Source: Hirsutella rhossiliensis
Lineage: Eukaryota; Ascomycota; Sordariomycetes; Hypocreales; Ophiocordycipitaceae
Assembly: GCF_020360975.1 (NCBI RefSeq)
Contig: NW_025408686.1
Location: 558,001 to 622,000 of the forward strand
Direction: 5' to 3'
Length of the DNA: 64,000 bases
In this document: positions 22,721 through 33,497 of the stretch, one piece after another
Layout of the letters: each line of letters starts with the position of its first letter
Position numbering within the stretch: position 1 is the first letter of the stretch
The notes under the pieces: model-generated
Databases searched by the model: none
Seen by the model: only the letters and a program-made list of their open reading frames with translations
What the model was told of the DNA's origin: nothing
Position numbers and translations under genes: made by a program

Positions 22721-22937
22721 ACTCTTAAGTCTCCCCGACCCTAGCCGCGAGCCCTCTTTCGAGCAGCAAGAAAACCTGCTTTATAGGATGCCCACCTCCA
22801 CTCTGCGTAACCCCTCATTTACACTTCCACGGTGACTACATCTGCCATGTTCTCACGATGTCGGCCTCCCAGCTCAACGTCGATACCTCGTCCTCCCCGC
22901 GGCAACCTCTTGACAGCCAGAAAATGCTGGCGCCGAC

Positions 22938-24274
22938 ATGTCCATGATGGCCTTTGTCCAGCCCGGCTGCCCGGCTAGGTTCGCCTACCAGAATGAGCAT
23001 CGTGTCAAAGGGCTCAACGCAGAAACCCTAGCGAGGGTCTTCCTTCCCACGCCCTCATGGCTGTCGACTCCGGAGTATGCAGCAATCCGGTCAGATACTG
23101 GCAATCCATCGACCTGCATCTTCTTCAGCCTTAATATTTCCATATACAACCAACAGATAATCTCCTCGGAATGGACCGAGCAATGGTTCTTCATGGTCGG
23201 CCGTGTTCATCCCTTTGCCCTGACGTGGGAAATCGAGCGACGTGATGGCTTGGAGTCGGACGATGATAACATCACAGAATACACCGTCCCCGCGCTTATA
23301 GTCCGCGATCACAGCTACCAACCGTGAGTCTATGCTCCAAATCTCTCTGTCGCCACTGCCCTCCCTGACGATATCCATAGAATTGTCACTCGCACCTCAG
23401 CTCGGTGGATACTTTCCCAACGATACAACCCATTGTCTCCTTCACGGGACCTGTCATCGGCTCCGGCCGCGACCTCCTGCATGGAAACTCGGCTGCGGCC
23501 CTTGACGACACCCAGCTGAGCTGCTGCGGCTTTGTCCAGCTCTCCACCTTTATTTGTCCTGGGATTCCCGGCAAAACCCCTTCAAGGGCTTTCACCCTTC
23601 CAAGTTTTCGTCATCTTCCCCATTCACGCTAATCCTTGGACCTCCTATGCAAGAATATGACCGAGAGGCGCGACAGCCAGTTCCAGTCGAACGCTCTCTT
23701 CACCTGTACGGGCAAAATCGCCGGCTTACTGGATCACCAGATCATGAAACATGCCCCGGCTTTCGACCAAGACTATATCTTCATCGTCGTCCCCGACACG
23801 TGGACTTTCCACGACAAGGCCATGTCCGGCCAGGCTTCTGCAACACAACTACTGCCGACGACACCCAAGAGCGCGGTCGGCAATCCCTCGGACTATAGCG
23901 TTGCGTTGGCCAGGTTTACCTCTACGAAGAAACCCAAGGCCGCCCAAAGCCCCGCCTCCCCCACGCCGCATGCTTCTGGCCCAGTCGATCCCCTTATGCT
24001 GGCATCAAGTCGGTCATTGCCCGATCCCTACCAAACCCCAACCAAGAGACCGCGACTTTCTCCCGAAACTTCCACCATAATCACCGACTGTGACGGTCAA
24101 GACTCCCAAATCCGATACCTCCTCCTTTCTGTCCCCGGAAGACCCGCAGAGTCAGAGACGGACACCGAACAGGTCAATCACCAAGACACATCCGCCTCTG
24201 GCTCTATCAGACCTCCCGCGTCGATATCTTCCCGACCACTGCGCGCCCGACGTCCGCCCAAGAATATTCTCTGA
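22938..24274 (+). pseudogene. Helitron accessory gene, possible OB-fold/RPA-like protein
   Basis: The plus strand reads first NEHRVKGLNAETLARVFLP and EQWFFMVGRVHPFALTWE, to a likely donor at 23,323. After an intron of about 60 bp it reads PTIQPIVSFTGPVIGSGR, then (after a stop near 23,630) LFTCTGKIAGLLDHQIMKH, FDQDYIFIVVPDTWTFHDKA and a basic, proline-rich tail with KRPRLSP ending at 24,274. Repeated F-x-G-x-(I/V) phrases resemble the strands of OB folds. Plant and animal Helitrons often carry RPA-like single-strand DNA-binding genes, so a role in handling single-stranded transposon DNA is plausible but unproven. I recall the IFIVVPDTWTF phrase from fungal hypothetical proteins. It is divergent to RepHel. 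The stop and frame changes suggest it is broken, and the 5' end is uncertain (an upstream ATG frame at 22,859 ends in a stop). Confidence 0.5.
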
Positions 24275-24814
24275 ACTTTAAAGCATCAAACGAAACAATA
24301 CAACATGACAACATGTCTCATCATCCTCAAAATCAACTGCCAAAGGCTCGAATAGCACATTCTCTTCTCTTCTTGTTCTCCTTTTCATGAAGACGATCAA
24401 GTCAAAACTTCCCCAATATACTCCTTATTCTGTTTATACCTACGACTTATACCGGTAGCACATGTAAATTTTCCGAGCCTTCCACTCGCCCAGACATGCA
24501 TTACCCACTCACATCTCTCTTCAACCCTGCCGTCTCTCCACGCCCTTTGAGTTTGCGCCTTTTTAAACCAAATTTTCCTCCAGCGGCCTAGCCTGCCTTC
24601 CCGACGCTCTGTCTCGGTTTCACTCACGATAATGCTCTACGTCTCTCGCCGTGTCTCGTATCTCGACCTCACTCTTCTTCCTGTCTCCTATCTACTGTCG
24701 CCAACTCTCTCTCTCTCTTCTGTAGCCAACTCTTCTCCGGTTCTCTTGTCGCCAAATTTCGTTCCGAAAGGCTTCTTTGCGCGAGCCGCGGCTGGCGAGC
24801 CTTCCTCTCGTACG

Positions 24815-24905
24815 CATAATGATCATGTCAAGCTGCTTAAAATACCGCTACACCAGGAAAAATAGGGGCACCCCATTGGACGTGTTATCAACGCATATTA
24901 TAGGG
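24815..24905 (-). repeat. Helitron 5' terminal sequence
   Basis: On the minus strand, reading from about 24,905 down, this carries the same ordered blocks as 7269-7361, including the 17-base GGTGTAGCGGTATTTTA at about 24,854-24,838. Similarity begins at CCTATAATA and stops beyond the terminal 90 bp. The canonical Helitron 5' TC is not obvious; both copies have CC before TATAAT. Confidence 0.6.
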
Positions 24906-27146
24906 TAAGTGGACCCCCACTAAAGTGCGAGCCTGACTGGACAAGACAAGTGGCCAAGGGACGAAACAAACGGGTAAAATAATGTAGATTACGCGTATAA
25001 AGTACATACTTCTTCCTGTCAAGGGAGGGGTGATTTCAGCACGATGGACCCATACCTTACTATTTACATCCACATCCAGGTAGCCAAGGCAAGCCATGCT
25101 GTGTAGGCCGCGCGTCTCTCCAGTTCCCCCACAGATGTTTCATGTGAGCCGGACTTCCCTAGCAGGTGTATATTCCCCCAGCATATCCTTCGTATTTCGG
25201 CACCAAGCTACTCGCCACAGGGGACGGCATAGATTCAAAGTGGATTTCGAAAGTCTCGACGTGGCTCATGTCCACGGGCTTACGGGGACGGAAGAGCTGG
25301 CGAGGTGGCTCTCATTACACCCAGGAAATGGACAAGGGTGTGGAATTGTAAAATCTAGATGACATTCAATCATCAATGCCCGACAAGTGTCTTCCATCCT
25401 CGGGCCCTATAAGAGATGCCCAAGGGGGTTTACTTTTCAAAACGCCCTGGACCGCAGCTGAGCCAAAGACCAATAGTCATGGCTCCCCCTGCCTTCTGGA
25501 TTGTCCTTTCGGAAGCCGGCCCCAGGGGACGTATTCCGTCGTGCATTGGGGATGTCGTCGCTCTGGCGGATTGCTTTCGTGGTATCGGCATTGATACCAT
25601 TGGCGGCCTGTGGCGACAATTTGTTTTGGTCCTTCATATCCTAGCTCGTTTGCGTAACCAGCTCGGCATTGATCTTGCTGAAACACGGCTCTTACTACTT
25701 AGGAAATAGGTCGTGAGACAAGATTTCGTGTATACGGGCATGGCCGCTCTCGGTTCCCACGAATGACCGGGGGCAGTAGCGATAGCATGCGCCCATGATT
25801 CCAGGAAGCAATGAGCATACGTACGCGCCGCGCCTTCTCGCCAGTCTGACGGAGATGTGGTGGCGCAAAGTCTCAGGTGCGTATATATATATAGAGTCGA
25901 TTCAGCATGCTCTCTACTTGCACAACCTCATCGTCAGCATTGGCGCATACCATGCTTAAACAAACAACAAGCTGCAGGGCGGGGTAGAGTTCTTCAGATT
26001 CTCCTCCACCCTATTCATAGGAAATCTGATTGCATGAATCAATTGGCGCTCCATGCTAGGCGAAGATCGTCAGGATTGCGAACTGCGATTCAGAAATGTC
26101 TGTCGAGTTCATTGTGGGAAAAACAAACAACTGCCGTAAGACATTCGGCCAGCATGATCTCGTGAGCCCTCTGGACGAACCATCTCCATTGTAGTGTCAA
26201 AGGATGGTAGTAGTCGCGCATCTGATTCACTCTTACATGGATTATACCATCTACATCAACCGAACGGTGAGGCCGGGCAACCCGGTGTGCGGTCTCGATA
26301 ACCACCTGTACCATGTCGTGCATGAATCGTCAATGTATACAGACTTTACGTAACGGCAACCTCGTATACACACACAGGGAGACCTGGTTCACCCTGCCGC
26401 CCTGACTTTAAAATAACTATGGATGAAAGGAGCTGGTAATTTTCGCCATTTATGCTCGCAGACTCGTGCATATCCGAACCGAGCTGGACATCACTGCTCA
26501 CATCGCAGCCTGGAGGATCTATATTCATGGCTTTACTGAGCCTTTTTTCTAGGAGCAAGCATCCTACATGTAGAACCTGCTGTCTTCGTTGCATACGAAT
26601 ACACGGCAGTTGGGGGACACTGTTAGTAGCTCTTCAATGGTATCGACCGTACAAGAGCAGCCTTATGGCATTGAGAAGCTTGAATTCAGGGGAACGTGAG
26701 AGAACAGTGGCAGCATAGGGTAGTCTTGAACCTTTGATTTTCTAATTTTGGTGCGACAACTCCCCGCCGACCGACATCGCTCCTGAATCTGGTATCGACC
26801 GTTACATTTCCGGATCGCTGGTCCCGCTGACACCATGGGAGGCTTTTTAGTCTCGTTCAAAATATGTTCTCGAGGACAGACCCCTAGTAGGACTGTTCCA
26901 ATGTAAGTTTCATGCGGTCTCAGGCGCAACCTGAGTGGCACCTTAAGACGTTGTCAGAAAAAACACACTTATATCGATCGCACAAGCAATGCAGTTGCTG
27001 AAAATGTCCTCTTTTTGTTTACGCACACGTAGTCGTTCGGTATTGTCCCATTTGATACATGCAGTAGTGATATTTTTGTACGAAAAAACAAAGGCCCTGT
27101 TTCCCAGATGTTTCCTCTACCGTGGACCTTGTTTCTGGCGTTCTTT
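24906..27146. other. 2.2-kb region without a recognised gene
   Basis: Several minus-strand frames (26,941-26,663; 26,594-26,346; 26,323-26,090) contain protein-like phrases such as RPHETYIGTVLLGVCPREH and DYYHPLTLQWRWFVQRAHEI and could be exons or remnants of one gene. I could not join them or name a family. No promoter or RNA gene was seen. Confidence 0.4.
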
Positions 27147-27695
27147 TCAGGCATAGATCTCGTCCAAGAACAGCCTGCAGCTGTTTGCATCCTTGCCGAC
27201 ACGACCGATATACATGTCTGGGCGAACCACGACGGCGAACGAATCATCCCGGTTGGCCCAATCTGCCCTGAACATCTTGCCACCTTCTGCTTCTGGCGCC
27301 TGAAATCCATTTGATCCCGAGATCACATGCCCATTTGTTAGATTTGATTCTGCCAGAGGGCGGACCTGGTACGGCACTGCGACATTCAGATGCCCAAAGT
27401 CGATGCTGGCGTGGGTTCCGATAAACAACACCAGATATTTGCCGTAGGTAGCTTCGGTGTAGAGCCTTGTGCTCTTGCTGCCGTCGAGTGACTGCAGGAT
27501 GAGATCAGGACATCGGCATCCCGCCGTCCAGATATCGTACTCGGACTCCCAAACAAGCGGCGAGTCGAAACTCGTGTAAGATACGCCCATGCCTGCGTCA
27601 TAGGAACAATCCCCAAACTGTCAGCTAAACAAGTCTAAAGCAAGACACGAAGCAGCGCAACGACACAGGCAGCACTCACCCGTAATGTACCCCGC
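27147..27695 (-). pseudogene. FAD monooxygenase, 3' part, cut off by the copia insertion
   Basis: This holds the end of exon 5 (27695-27680), an 87-bp intron (GTGAGT donor, CAG acceptor) and exon 6 (27592-27147, TGA stop). The protein is the C-terminal thioredoxin-like dimerisation domain of phenol 2-monooxygenase-type flavoproteins: YTSFDSPLVWE, then FRADWANRDDSFAVVVRPDM, YIGRV and a final CRLFLDEIYA. The other part of the same gene is at 33498-35157, so the two pieces are separated exactly by the retrotransposon. Cut off from its promoter and first 374 codons, this part cannot make an enzyme. Confidence 0.88.
27692..27695. repeat. Copia target duplication CCGC, left copy
   Basis: CCGC precedes the left LTR and is repeated at 33498-33501 after the right LTR. 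Copia elements normally duplicate 5 bp; here only 4 match. Removing one copy and the element leaves the monooxygenase exon in frame, which supports these borders. Confidence 0.8.
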
Positions 27696-27882
27696 TGTGG
27701 ATAGGTTAACTGAGGCTCAGTTGGGTCTTTGATCGATGATCGTGTTGTTCTTGTTATTCTTCGCTATCTAGACCATGCTGTGAGGTTTGATAGGTTGTGC
27801 GCGTGTCGGGTAAACGTTGTTCCCTGCTGACGCACGTGATACCCTCCTGCGATGTGCGCTCTATCGTACAAATGATCAGACA
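27696..27882 (-). repeat. Left copia LTR, 187 bp
   Basis: It starts TGTGGATAGG and ends GATCAGACA on the plus strand; both strands begin TG and end CA. It is identical to 33311-33497 at all positions compared. Confidence 0.95.
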
Positions 27883-27999
27883 CTGGCATCTCTTTAAGAA
27901 TCGAACAAAACGCACTAAACGTAACACCCAAACAACATGTAAAACGGGTATCTCAACACAAAGGAACAATCGATAGCAAGCTTAAATCAAAATCGTCAA

Positions 28000-30900
28000 T
28001 CATGCGGTCATATCTTCCTTCCTTTGAACCCAGCCTTCGAGCCGGATCGTGATCTCGTTGTCGTTAACGAATCGGGTTAAGGCCCCGTTTGGAGATAGCT
28101 TCGTCATTGCATCGGCCGGGTTATCCGCTCCGTTGATCCAGCGGATGTTGGTGATTTCGCGTTGTTCGTAGGCCTGTCTCAACGCCATGATATCGATCAT
28201 CAGACGTTTCTCCGTGGTGGTGCCAAGCTTCACTAGGCACTCGTACAGGCTGTACGAATCTGTACACACAACGAGCGGGATTTGCGGTAATCCAAGGCGG
28301 CTTGTAATCTGGTTGATCGTCCCTGCAACCACATATGCCAAATCGAAGCCTGAAGCTAATCCATATATCTCAGAAGCCAAGACGCTGCGGGTGACTCTCT
28401 TGCACTTCGTCGAGCTCCAATGGATCAGGTTTCCGTGGATCGTGAATGACTCATCTGACTTAGTCTCGGTTGCAATGATTATAACGAATCCGATCTGAGA
28501 GCTTAAGTCCTTGTTGTTGGCGAATGATCCGTCTGTGAAGACGAAGACCTTTGCTGCTTCTAGACCTATTGGGACGAATCGAAGGCCTCTTTGTGGATTG
28601 TCGATCTGCCATTGGATCCGTTTATTCAACGCCTGAAAATCCTCCGCGGTTGGATCTTGTGATTGTGCCGCGATTGAATAATCGAAGCTAGCCTCTGGTT
28701 GACAAATTGAGGCTATATAGGCGCCACGGGCACGTTGTTCCACGTATCGTTGGGCCCGATCTTCCGTGGATAGATCGATAATTTTGAGGTTGTTGACCTG
28801 ACCTTTCTGCATGACTAGAAGATAGCCCTTCTCTAGAGCAATGAGGCTGCCGTTGAAATCACAGGTATCGCCTTCTCGTAGGGTCTTCTTTGGCTTGGCT
28901 TGGAAGCATAGCTCGCGGTCTTCACGTTGCAGGAATGTTGTTGTGCCTACCAATAACGTATCATCAGTCTGAAGCGCGGCAACGCCGAAGGCATTAACCT
29001 GAAGTGCGGTATCCGCGTTGGTCTCTGCGGTCGTGACGTTGATCTCTGCGGTCGTTATCATTAAACATGGATCAAACGTTGACGGCTCCATCTGTAGCTT
29101 GATGCGGTGATGCTCATGATACGTATTGAACCAATGAGCGCCTGCTTCAGCGATTCCGTACAATGGCTTGACCACACGAAGGATGGTTCCCCTGGGTATC
29201 TCTCTTTAATTCGTGTGGCAAAGAGATGAGGATAGTGCGATTCAAAGTGGTCGATGCCTGCGTATAGGCCATCGTAATGTCTCGGATAGCAAGAGACATC
29301 TTCAAAGAGCAAAGGAAAGGGAAAGAGCGAGTACTACCCGCTGGGCAGGACGGGAGATTGTTGGAGCCTGCGTGAGGATCTCACGCTTCTCGTCGTCACC
29401 ATATCCTTGTACCACAAGACGAGACTTCTCGTACGGTGTAGCAGTGTTCTTGCCTTTGACCTCCCGGACCATTCGTGACTTGAATAGCCTGTGTTTTCCA
29501 TGCTTATTCATATCGTATCGTTCGGGCACGATGACGCCTGCGCCTAGCAGGTTCGTGATTTCGAGGTCATCAGAGGCTTCAAACGGTCGTCCGGCGGTAG
29601 TGATTTTCTTCTCTGCACGTAACTTTACGGCAAGGTCGAGGGCGGCGCACTCCTTATGCGATAGAAACATATTAGCGGGTGAAAATTGAGATCGAGGTAA
29701 CGAAAAAGGGCTAAGACTAAGGAAATAACTAGAAGGAACGAAGGTATCGTATTGCTGCTGATCTCGAGGGACTTTTCTTGGTCTGCCGCGTCTGCGTGGT
29801 CTCTCCGGCTCGGGATATTCGAATGGCTTAGGCACTTCGGTCTCAACGTTGATGCTATCAGCCTGATTGTCAGCAGTCTGATTGTCAGCGTGTGGCTGCT
29901 GTAGAACATCGTGACTTCGTTGCTGCTGCGAATCCGGGTGGCGAAAGTAGGGCTGGACAGCCGTGCTGCGAAATTTAGCTGGCCCGTTGTCTAGCTCAAC
30001 TGTGACCTCTGTGTCTGTCACAGCTAGGACCTTGTATGGGCCTTTCCATCCTCCTTTCTCACGAAATACTCGAACTTCACTACCAAGCGGCAATGATAGT
30101 GGCATCTTCTCAATCGTGTTGGGCCCATTACGGGCATTGAGGGCGTCATTGACCTTCCTTTTAGCTACAAGCTTGCGTAGCTCTGCCATAGCTTTCGTCA
30201 CGGCTTTCGCACGTGTGATCGCGGAAGCAGAAGGCGGCGAATCCATCGTTATCCGAGGGTAGGCACCAAAGACTAGTAGTGTGGGCACTAGACCGTCAGG
30301 TCCGGCGGTATCATTGACGGATTTGAAGGCCATTTGAAGCAACGACTCAGCTGATGCTGTTTTTAGCTCGGCTTTCAAGATCTCGTATGCCCTTCGAATC
30401 GGGGCGTGATATCTCTCCACCTTGCCAATTGACCAGTGGGCTTCGACGGGCACGGTGACAGGTTATTCCTAGCAGCTTCGCTTCTGCTTGGAACTCAGAG
30501 GAGGCAAAATTCGTACCAGCGTCGTGCGTGATAACATCTGGAGGGCCTAGGTATGTGTCAATCCAACACAATTTGAGTGCTTCCCACGTCTCTTTAGCCG
30601 ATATATTCTGAAGAAATCGTCCGGCTTGGAAAGAGGTTGCTAGGTCAACGGCATGAAGGACTGGCCGGCTGTCAAGATGCATTACATCGACGATCAATTC
30701 GTAGTTGAAATCGCAGTTATCCTTTAACGTGAATTTGAACCTGCGCGGTGCGTCTGCCTTGATCTGGCAAAATGACAGAATTTTCGGATCATCGCGATTG
30801 CTTCGAATTCAACATCATGCCCAGCGCTTGTCAGTAGCTTATGTAGCTTGTGTACTGACGGGTGGCCAAAGCGAGTGTGTAGGCGCCGAAGCTCGGCTTC

Positions 30901-31901
30901 GGATAGGAAGGCAATAGCGGCTTCATCCTTCCGTAGGAAGAACCACGGATGACCCCATTTGCGTACGATCGGAATCCTCTTATCGCCGCAGATCAATTCG
31001 TTCGTGACGTTGTTGAGATAGGCACCGAGACGGTCCATATCCTTGAGGCATAGCAAGAAGGGCGTTGACATATTGATAACGTGGAAAACGACTTCTCCAA
31101 TCGGGGTAATGACTGTTGTGATCCCGATCGTGTTCGTCGGCTCGTTTCCACCGAATCTGACCGTTGCGATCGTCGCATTCTTCCGTAGCTGGACCGTCGG
31201 CATCTCTCGTTGGAGCGCGCGGAATTGGTCGATCCCAGCTGTAGATATCTTCGCTGCACCCGTGTCAGGCAGGATCCCTTGGAAAGAGGTCCGGTTGTAG
31301 CGATCGAGCAAGAAATGCTGTGATTCCTCGCATATCGATTCTCCCTCGACGGTGTGAATGCGGTGGCGAAAAGCTCTATTAGATAGGAAGGCAGCTGCAA
31401 AGAAGCTATCGCTTTGATCGTCAGAGTCATCGTCAGCAGAATCAGAGGTCTGATCTTCATCTGGGTCCCCTTCGTAATCGGCAAGGAACGTAGTAAATGG
31501 ACGGGAAGATGACTTCTGGCCGTGAAATCCTCGTTCTCGAAGATATCTTTCGTGGCCCTCTTTCTCTCGTCATCCGGATGCTTCGTTGAAAAACAGCCTT
31601 CTTTGCCGCAGACGTAGCAGCGCTTCGTCCACTTCTTCCTTTTGTCAGCGGGGTGCTGATAGCGGCGGTCAGTAAAGAATTGGTCTTGATCTTGAAGATA
31701 TTGACTGGGCTGTCCGGGCTGTCTTTGGCTGACGGTTGTGAGTGACGATCTTAGCTGTGAAGATAGTCCCTCGAAGGTCTTAGCCGGCACGAAGAGGGCG
31801 AATTCTAATTCAGGCACGCCACGGCATGCTCGAATTGTCGTTGAAATTAGCTGGTCTTCGCCGCCATAGCTATTCCCAAGAGCTCTCTGGCATAGCTGCA
31901 A
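28000..31901 (-). pseudogene. Copia gag end and pol: protease, integrase, RT, RNase H
   Basis: Sense order: a zinc-binding knuckle CYVCGKEGCFSTKH (about 31,625-31,580); protease with GILPDTGAAK (about 31,280-31,250); a pre-integrase zinc segment ELRRLHTRFGHPSVHKLHK (about 30,900-30,840); integrase with VDVMHLDSRPVLHAVD, VITHDAGTNF and GKVERYHAP (about 30,690-30,400); reverse transcriptase start (SRMVREVKGKN, KSRLVVQGYGDD; about 29,480-29,380); RT end with QTDDTLLVG (about 28,970); and RNase H with VFTDGSFANN, WSSTKCKRVTRS and CTDSYSLYECL (about 28,560-28,230), ending INGADNPADAMTK and a stop at 28,000. Frame changes occur near 31,300, 30,700, 30,430 and 29,250. Domain content is complete, but no single frame spans it. 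Confidence 0.88.
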
Positions 31902-32341
31902 TTTGTCAAGAAGAGCCTGGAGGATTTCACAGAGAGGCTTCTCGGAGATTCCTTCCGAAGCTGTGTGAAATTGATCGAGGTCCAGTCAGTGTGATACTGT
32001 TGCCTATTGACTTCCGTATCAAAGTGCTGCTTCATCTTCTGATACATCTCCGCGAACGTTGAATCGCGGCTGACTTGATGCACGAAGAAGTTCTTTGCTC
32101 TCTTCGTGAGGATATTTGAGAGCAAAGCGTGGAATTGTGACGGTTTGATGCTAGCTGTGAGGCAGGCATCGAGAAAGTAACGGATCTTATCATCTAGGAT
32201 ATCGTAGGCGTCACCTGAATAGTTGAGCTTTCGATCCCATAGCTTAGAAAACTGGTTGGCGATGGCAGGATCGAGGTCTTCATTGGGGACCTGGACTGGG
32301 GGGCACGGTCCGGTAAGCTTCGCGGTCGATAGCTGGTCTGA

Positions 32342-32977
32342 TCATAAGTTCCTGCTGCTGTTGATTCGATCGTGACAGGGGTAGGGATTGGTCATTGGGG
32401 GGGGGTCTTGCGGGAGGTTTAGATCGGGAGTGACTGGTGCTGGGGTTGGTGCTGGGGTTGGTGCTGGGGTTGTTGCTAGCGATGGCGATCGTCTGAGGAG
32501 TTCTTGTTGGCGTCGGTAGGCGGCCGTTTTCTCGTATAAGATGGCATCACGAAGATCGTCTTCATCCCACTCAGGAAGTCGGTCACGGTTCTTCAGATTT
32601 ACTAGGAATGCCGTGATCTTTGCGTTCAGCTTTCCTGTATAGATTCCTCTGAACCTTAGGGTATTCCGTAGGACCTTACGGACCCTTGGATCGACCTTCT
32701 TGAAGTCGTCTTCCTCCCAATCCTCAAAGTCTTCTTGGAATGATCCAAGCAGCTCGAGACCTTGACATGTTGAGGAGACTTTATAATCAACGATGCGGGC
32801 GAGAACGAAGGTATTATAGTGGATCTCATCGGAAGTCTCGTTGACTGGGGTGTTGAAGAGGTCCATGTTGAAGATTGTGGCGAGGCCACGGTTGAATTCA
32901 GCAATATCGAGGAATTCGTTGATGTCGAGCGTCGGTGCGTTCGCGTTCGCGCTGGTGCCGCTTGCGCTGCTGCTCAT
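32342..32977 (-). CDS. Copia gag N-terminal part
   Basis: The frame runs from an ATG at 32977 (MSSSASGTSANANAP) through an acidic capsid-like segment (EDFEDWEEDDFKKVDPRVRK) to a proline-rich tail and a stop at 32,342. It lies about 330 bp after the 5' LTR, as expected for gag. The rest of gag is in another frame further on, so this is either truncated or joined by frameshifting. The tail includes a 12-bp tandem repeat (about 32,438-32,474) coding for APTP units. Confidence 0.65.
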   Translation of the reverse strand: MSSSASGTSANANAPTLDINEFLDIAEFNRGLATIFNMDLFNTPVNETSDEIHYNTFVLARIVDYKVSSTCQGLELLGSFQEDFEDWEEDDFKKVDPRVRKVLRNTLRFRGIYTGKLNAKITAFLVNLKNRDRLPEWDEDDLRDAILYEKTAAYRRQQELLRRSPSLATTPAPTPAPTPAPVTPDLNLPQDPPPMTNPYPCHDRINSSRNL

Positions 32978-33310
32978 GATGTCGGATGGGGCTTGACAGG
33001 AAAATCTGCGAGGAATAGGGCAAGAAGGTGTCAAGAGAGGTCAAATTGATCGAGAGTGATCAATGAAGCTGATAATCAAGCGGGATACCAGAGATTTGTA
33101 TGTGCGATAGGGCACGCCTAAGAGGTCAGCGGCTGAGGCAAACAACTAGGCACGGTTGACTGAATAGAGTGGGCGCCGGTCGGGTCTTCGTAGTCAGTCT
33201 CGCGTTCTAGCAATCTTAACTTCGCAGGGCAATCTGATGCAGATGATGCTTAGAAAGACTCTCTTCTATCTTGCTGCTCTGAGGTTACCAGCCAGGTAAC
33301 AACTGATCAG

Positions 33311-33497
33311 TGTGGATAGGTTAACTGAGGCTCAGTTGGGTCTTTGATCGATGATCGTGTTGTTCTTGTTATTCTTCGCTATCTAGACCATGCTGTGAGG
33401 TTTGATAGGTTGTGCGCGTGTCGGGTAAACGTTGTTCCCTGCTGACGCACGTGATACCCTCCTGCGATGTGCGCTCTATCGTACAAATGATCAGACA
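33311..33497 (-). repeat. Right copia LTR (5' LTR of the element), 187 bp
   Basis: It is identical to 27696-27882 and is followed by CCGC (33498-33501), the right target duplication, and then the host monooxygenase exon. Confidence 0.95.

Larger units (their letters stand above)
14500..24905 (-). mobile_element. Degenerate Helitron, about 10.4 kb
   Basis: The minus strand encodes a Rep-type replication initiator domain followed by a PIF1-like helicase, the signature of Helitron rolling-circle transposons. The 5' border is placed at about 24,905, where the sequence matches the isolated terminus at 7269-7361. The 3' border is not resolved: it must lie between the acetyltransferase stop (14,480) and the helicase stop (about 14,855), and I found no convincing hairpin plus CTRR end. 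A plus-strand accessory gene and a decayed duplicate occupy the 5' part (about 22.0-24.3 kb). Many frameshifts make the element inactive, although long stretches remain well conserved. Confidence 0.85.
27696..33497 (-). mobile_element. Ty1/copia LTR retrotransposon inside a monooxygenase exon
   Basis: A 5.8-kb element has two identical 187-bp LTRs (27696-27882 and 33311-33497). It is coded on the minus strand with the Ty1/copia order gag, protease, integrase, reverse transcriptase, RNase H. Identical LTRs mean a very recent insertion, because both are copied from one template. It lies in exon 5 of the FAD monooxygenase, after about codon 374 of 526, in the same orientation as the gene. Despite the identical LTRs the coding region is divided among several frames, so this copy may have moved using proteins from another element. 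Confidence 0.95.

Noticed and set aside
33260..33310. Copia primer-binding site complementary to a tRNA
   Set aside because: The sequence after the 5' LTR contains a GTTACC/GGTAAC hairpin but no convincing match to an initiator-Met tRNA fragment.
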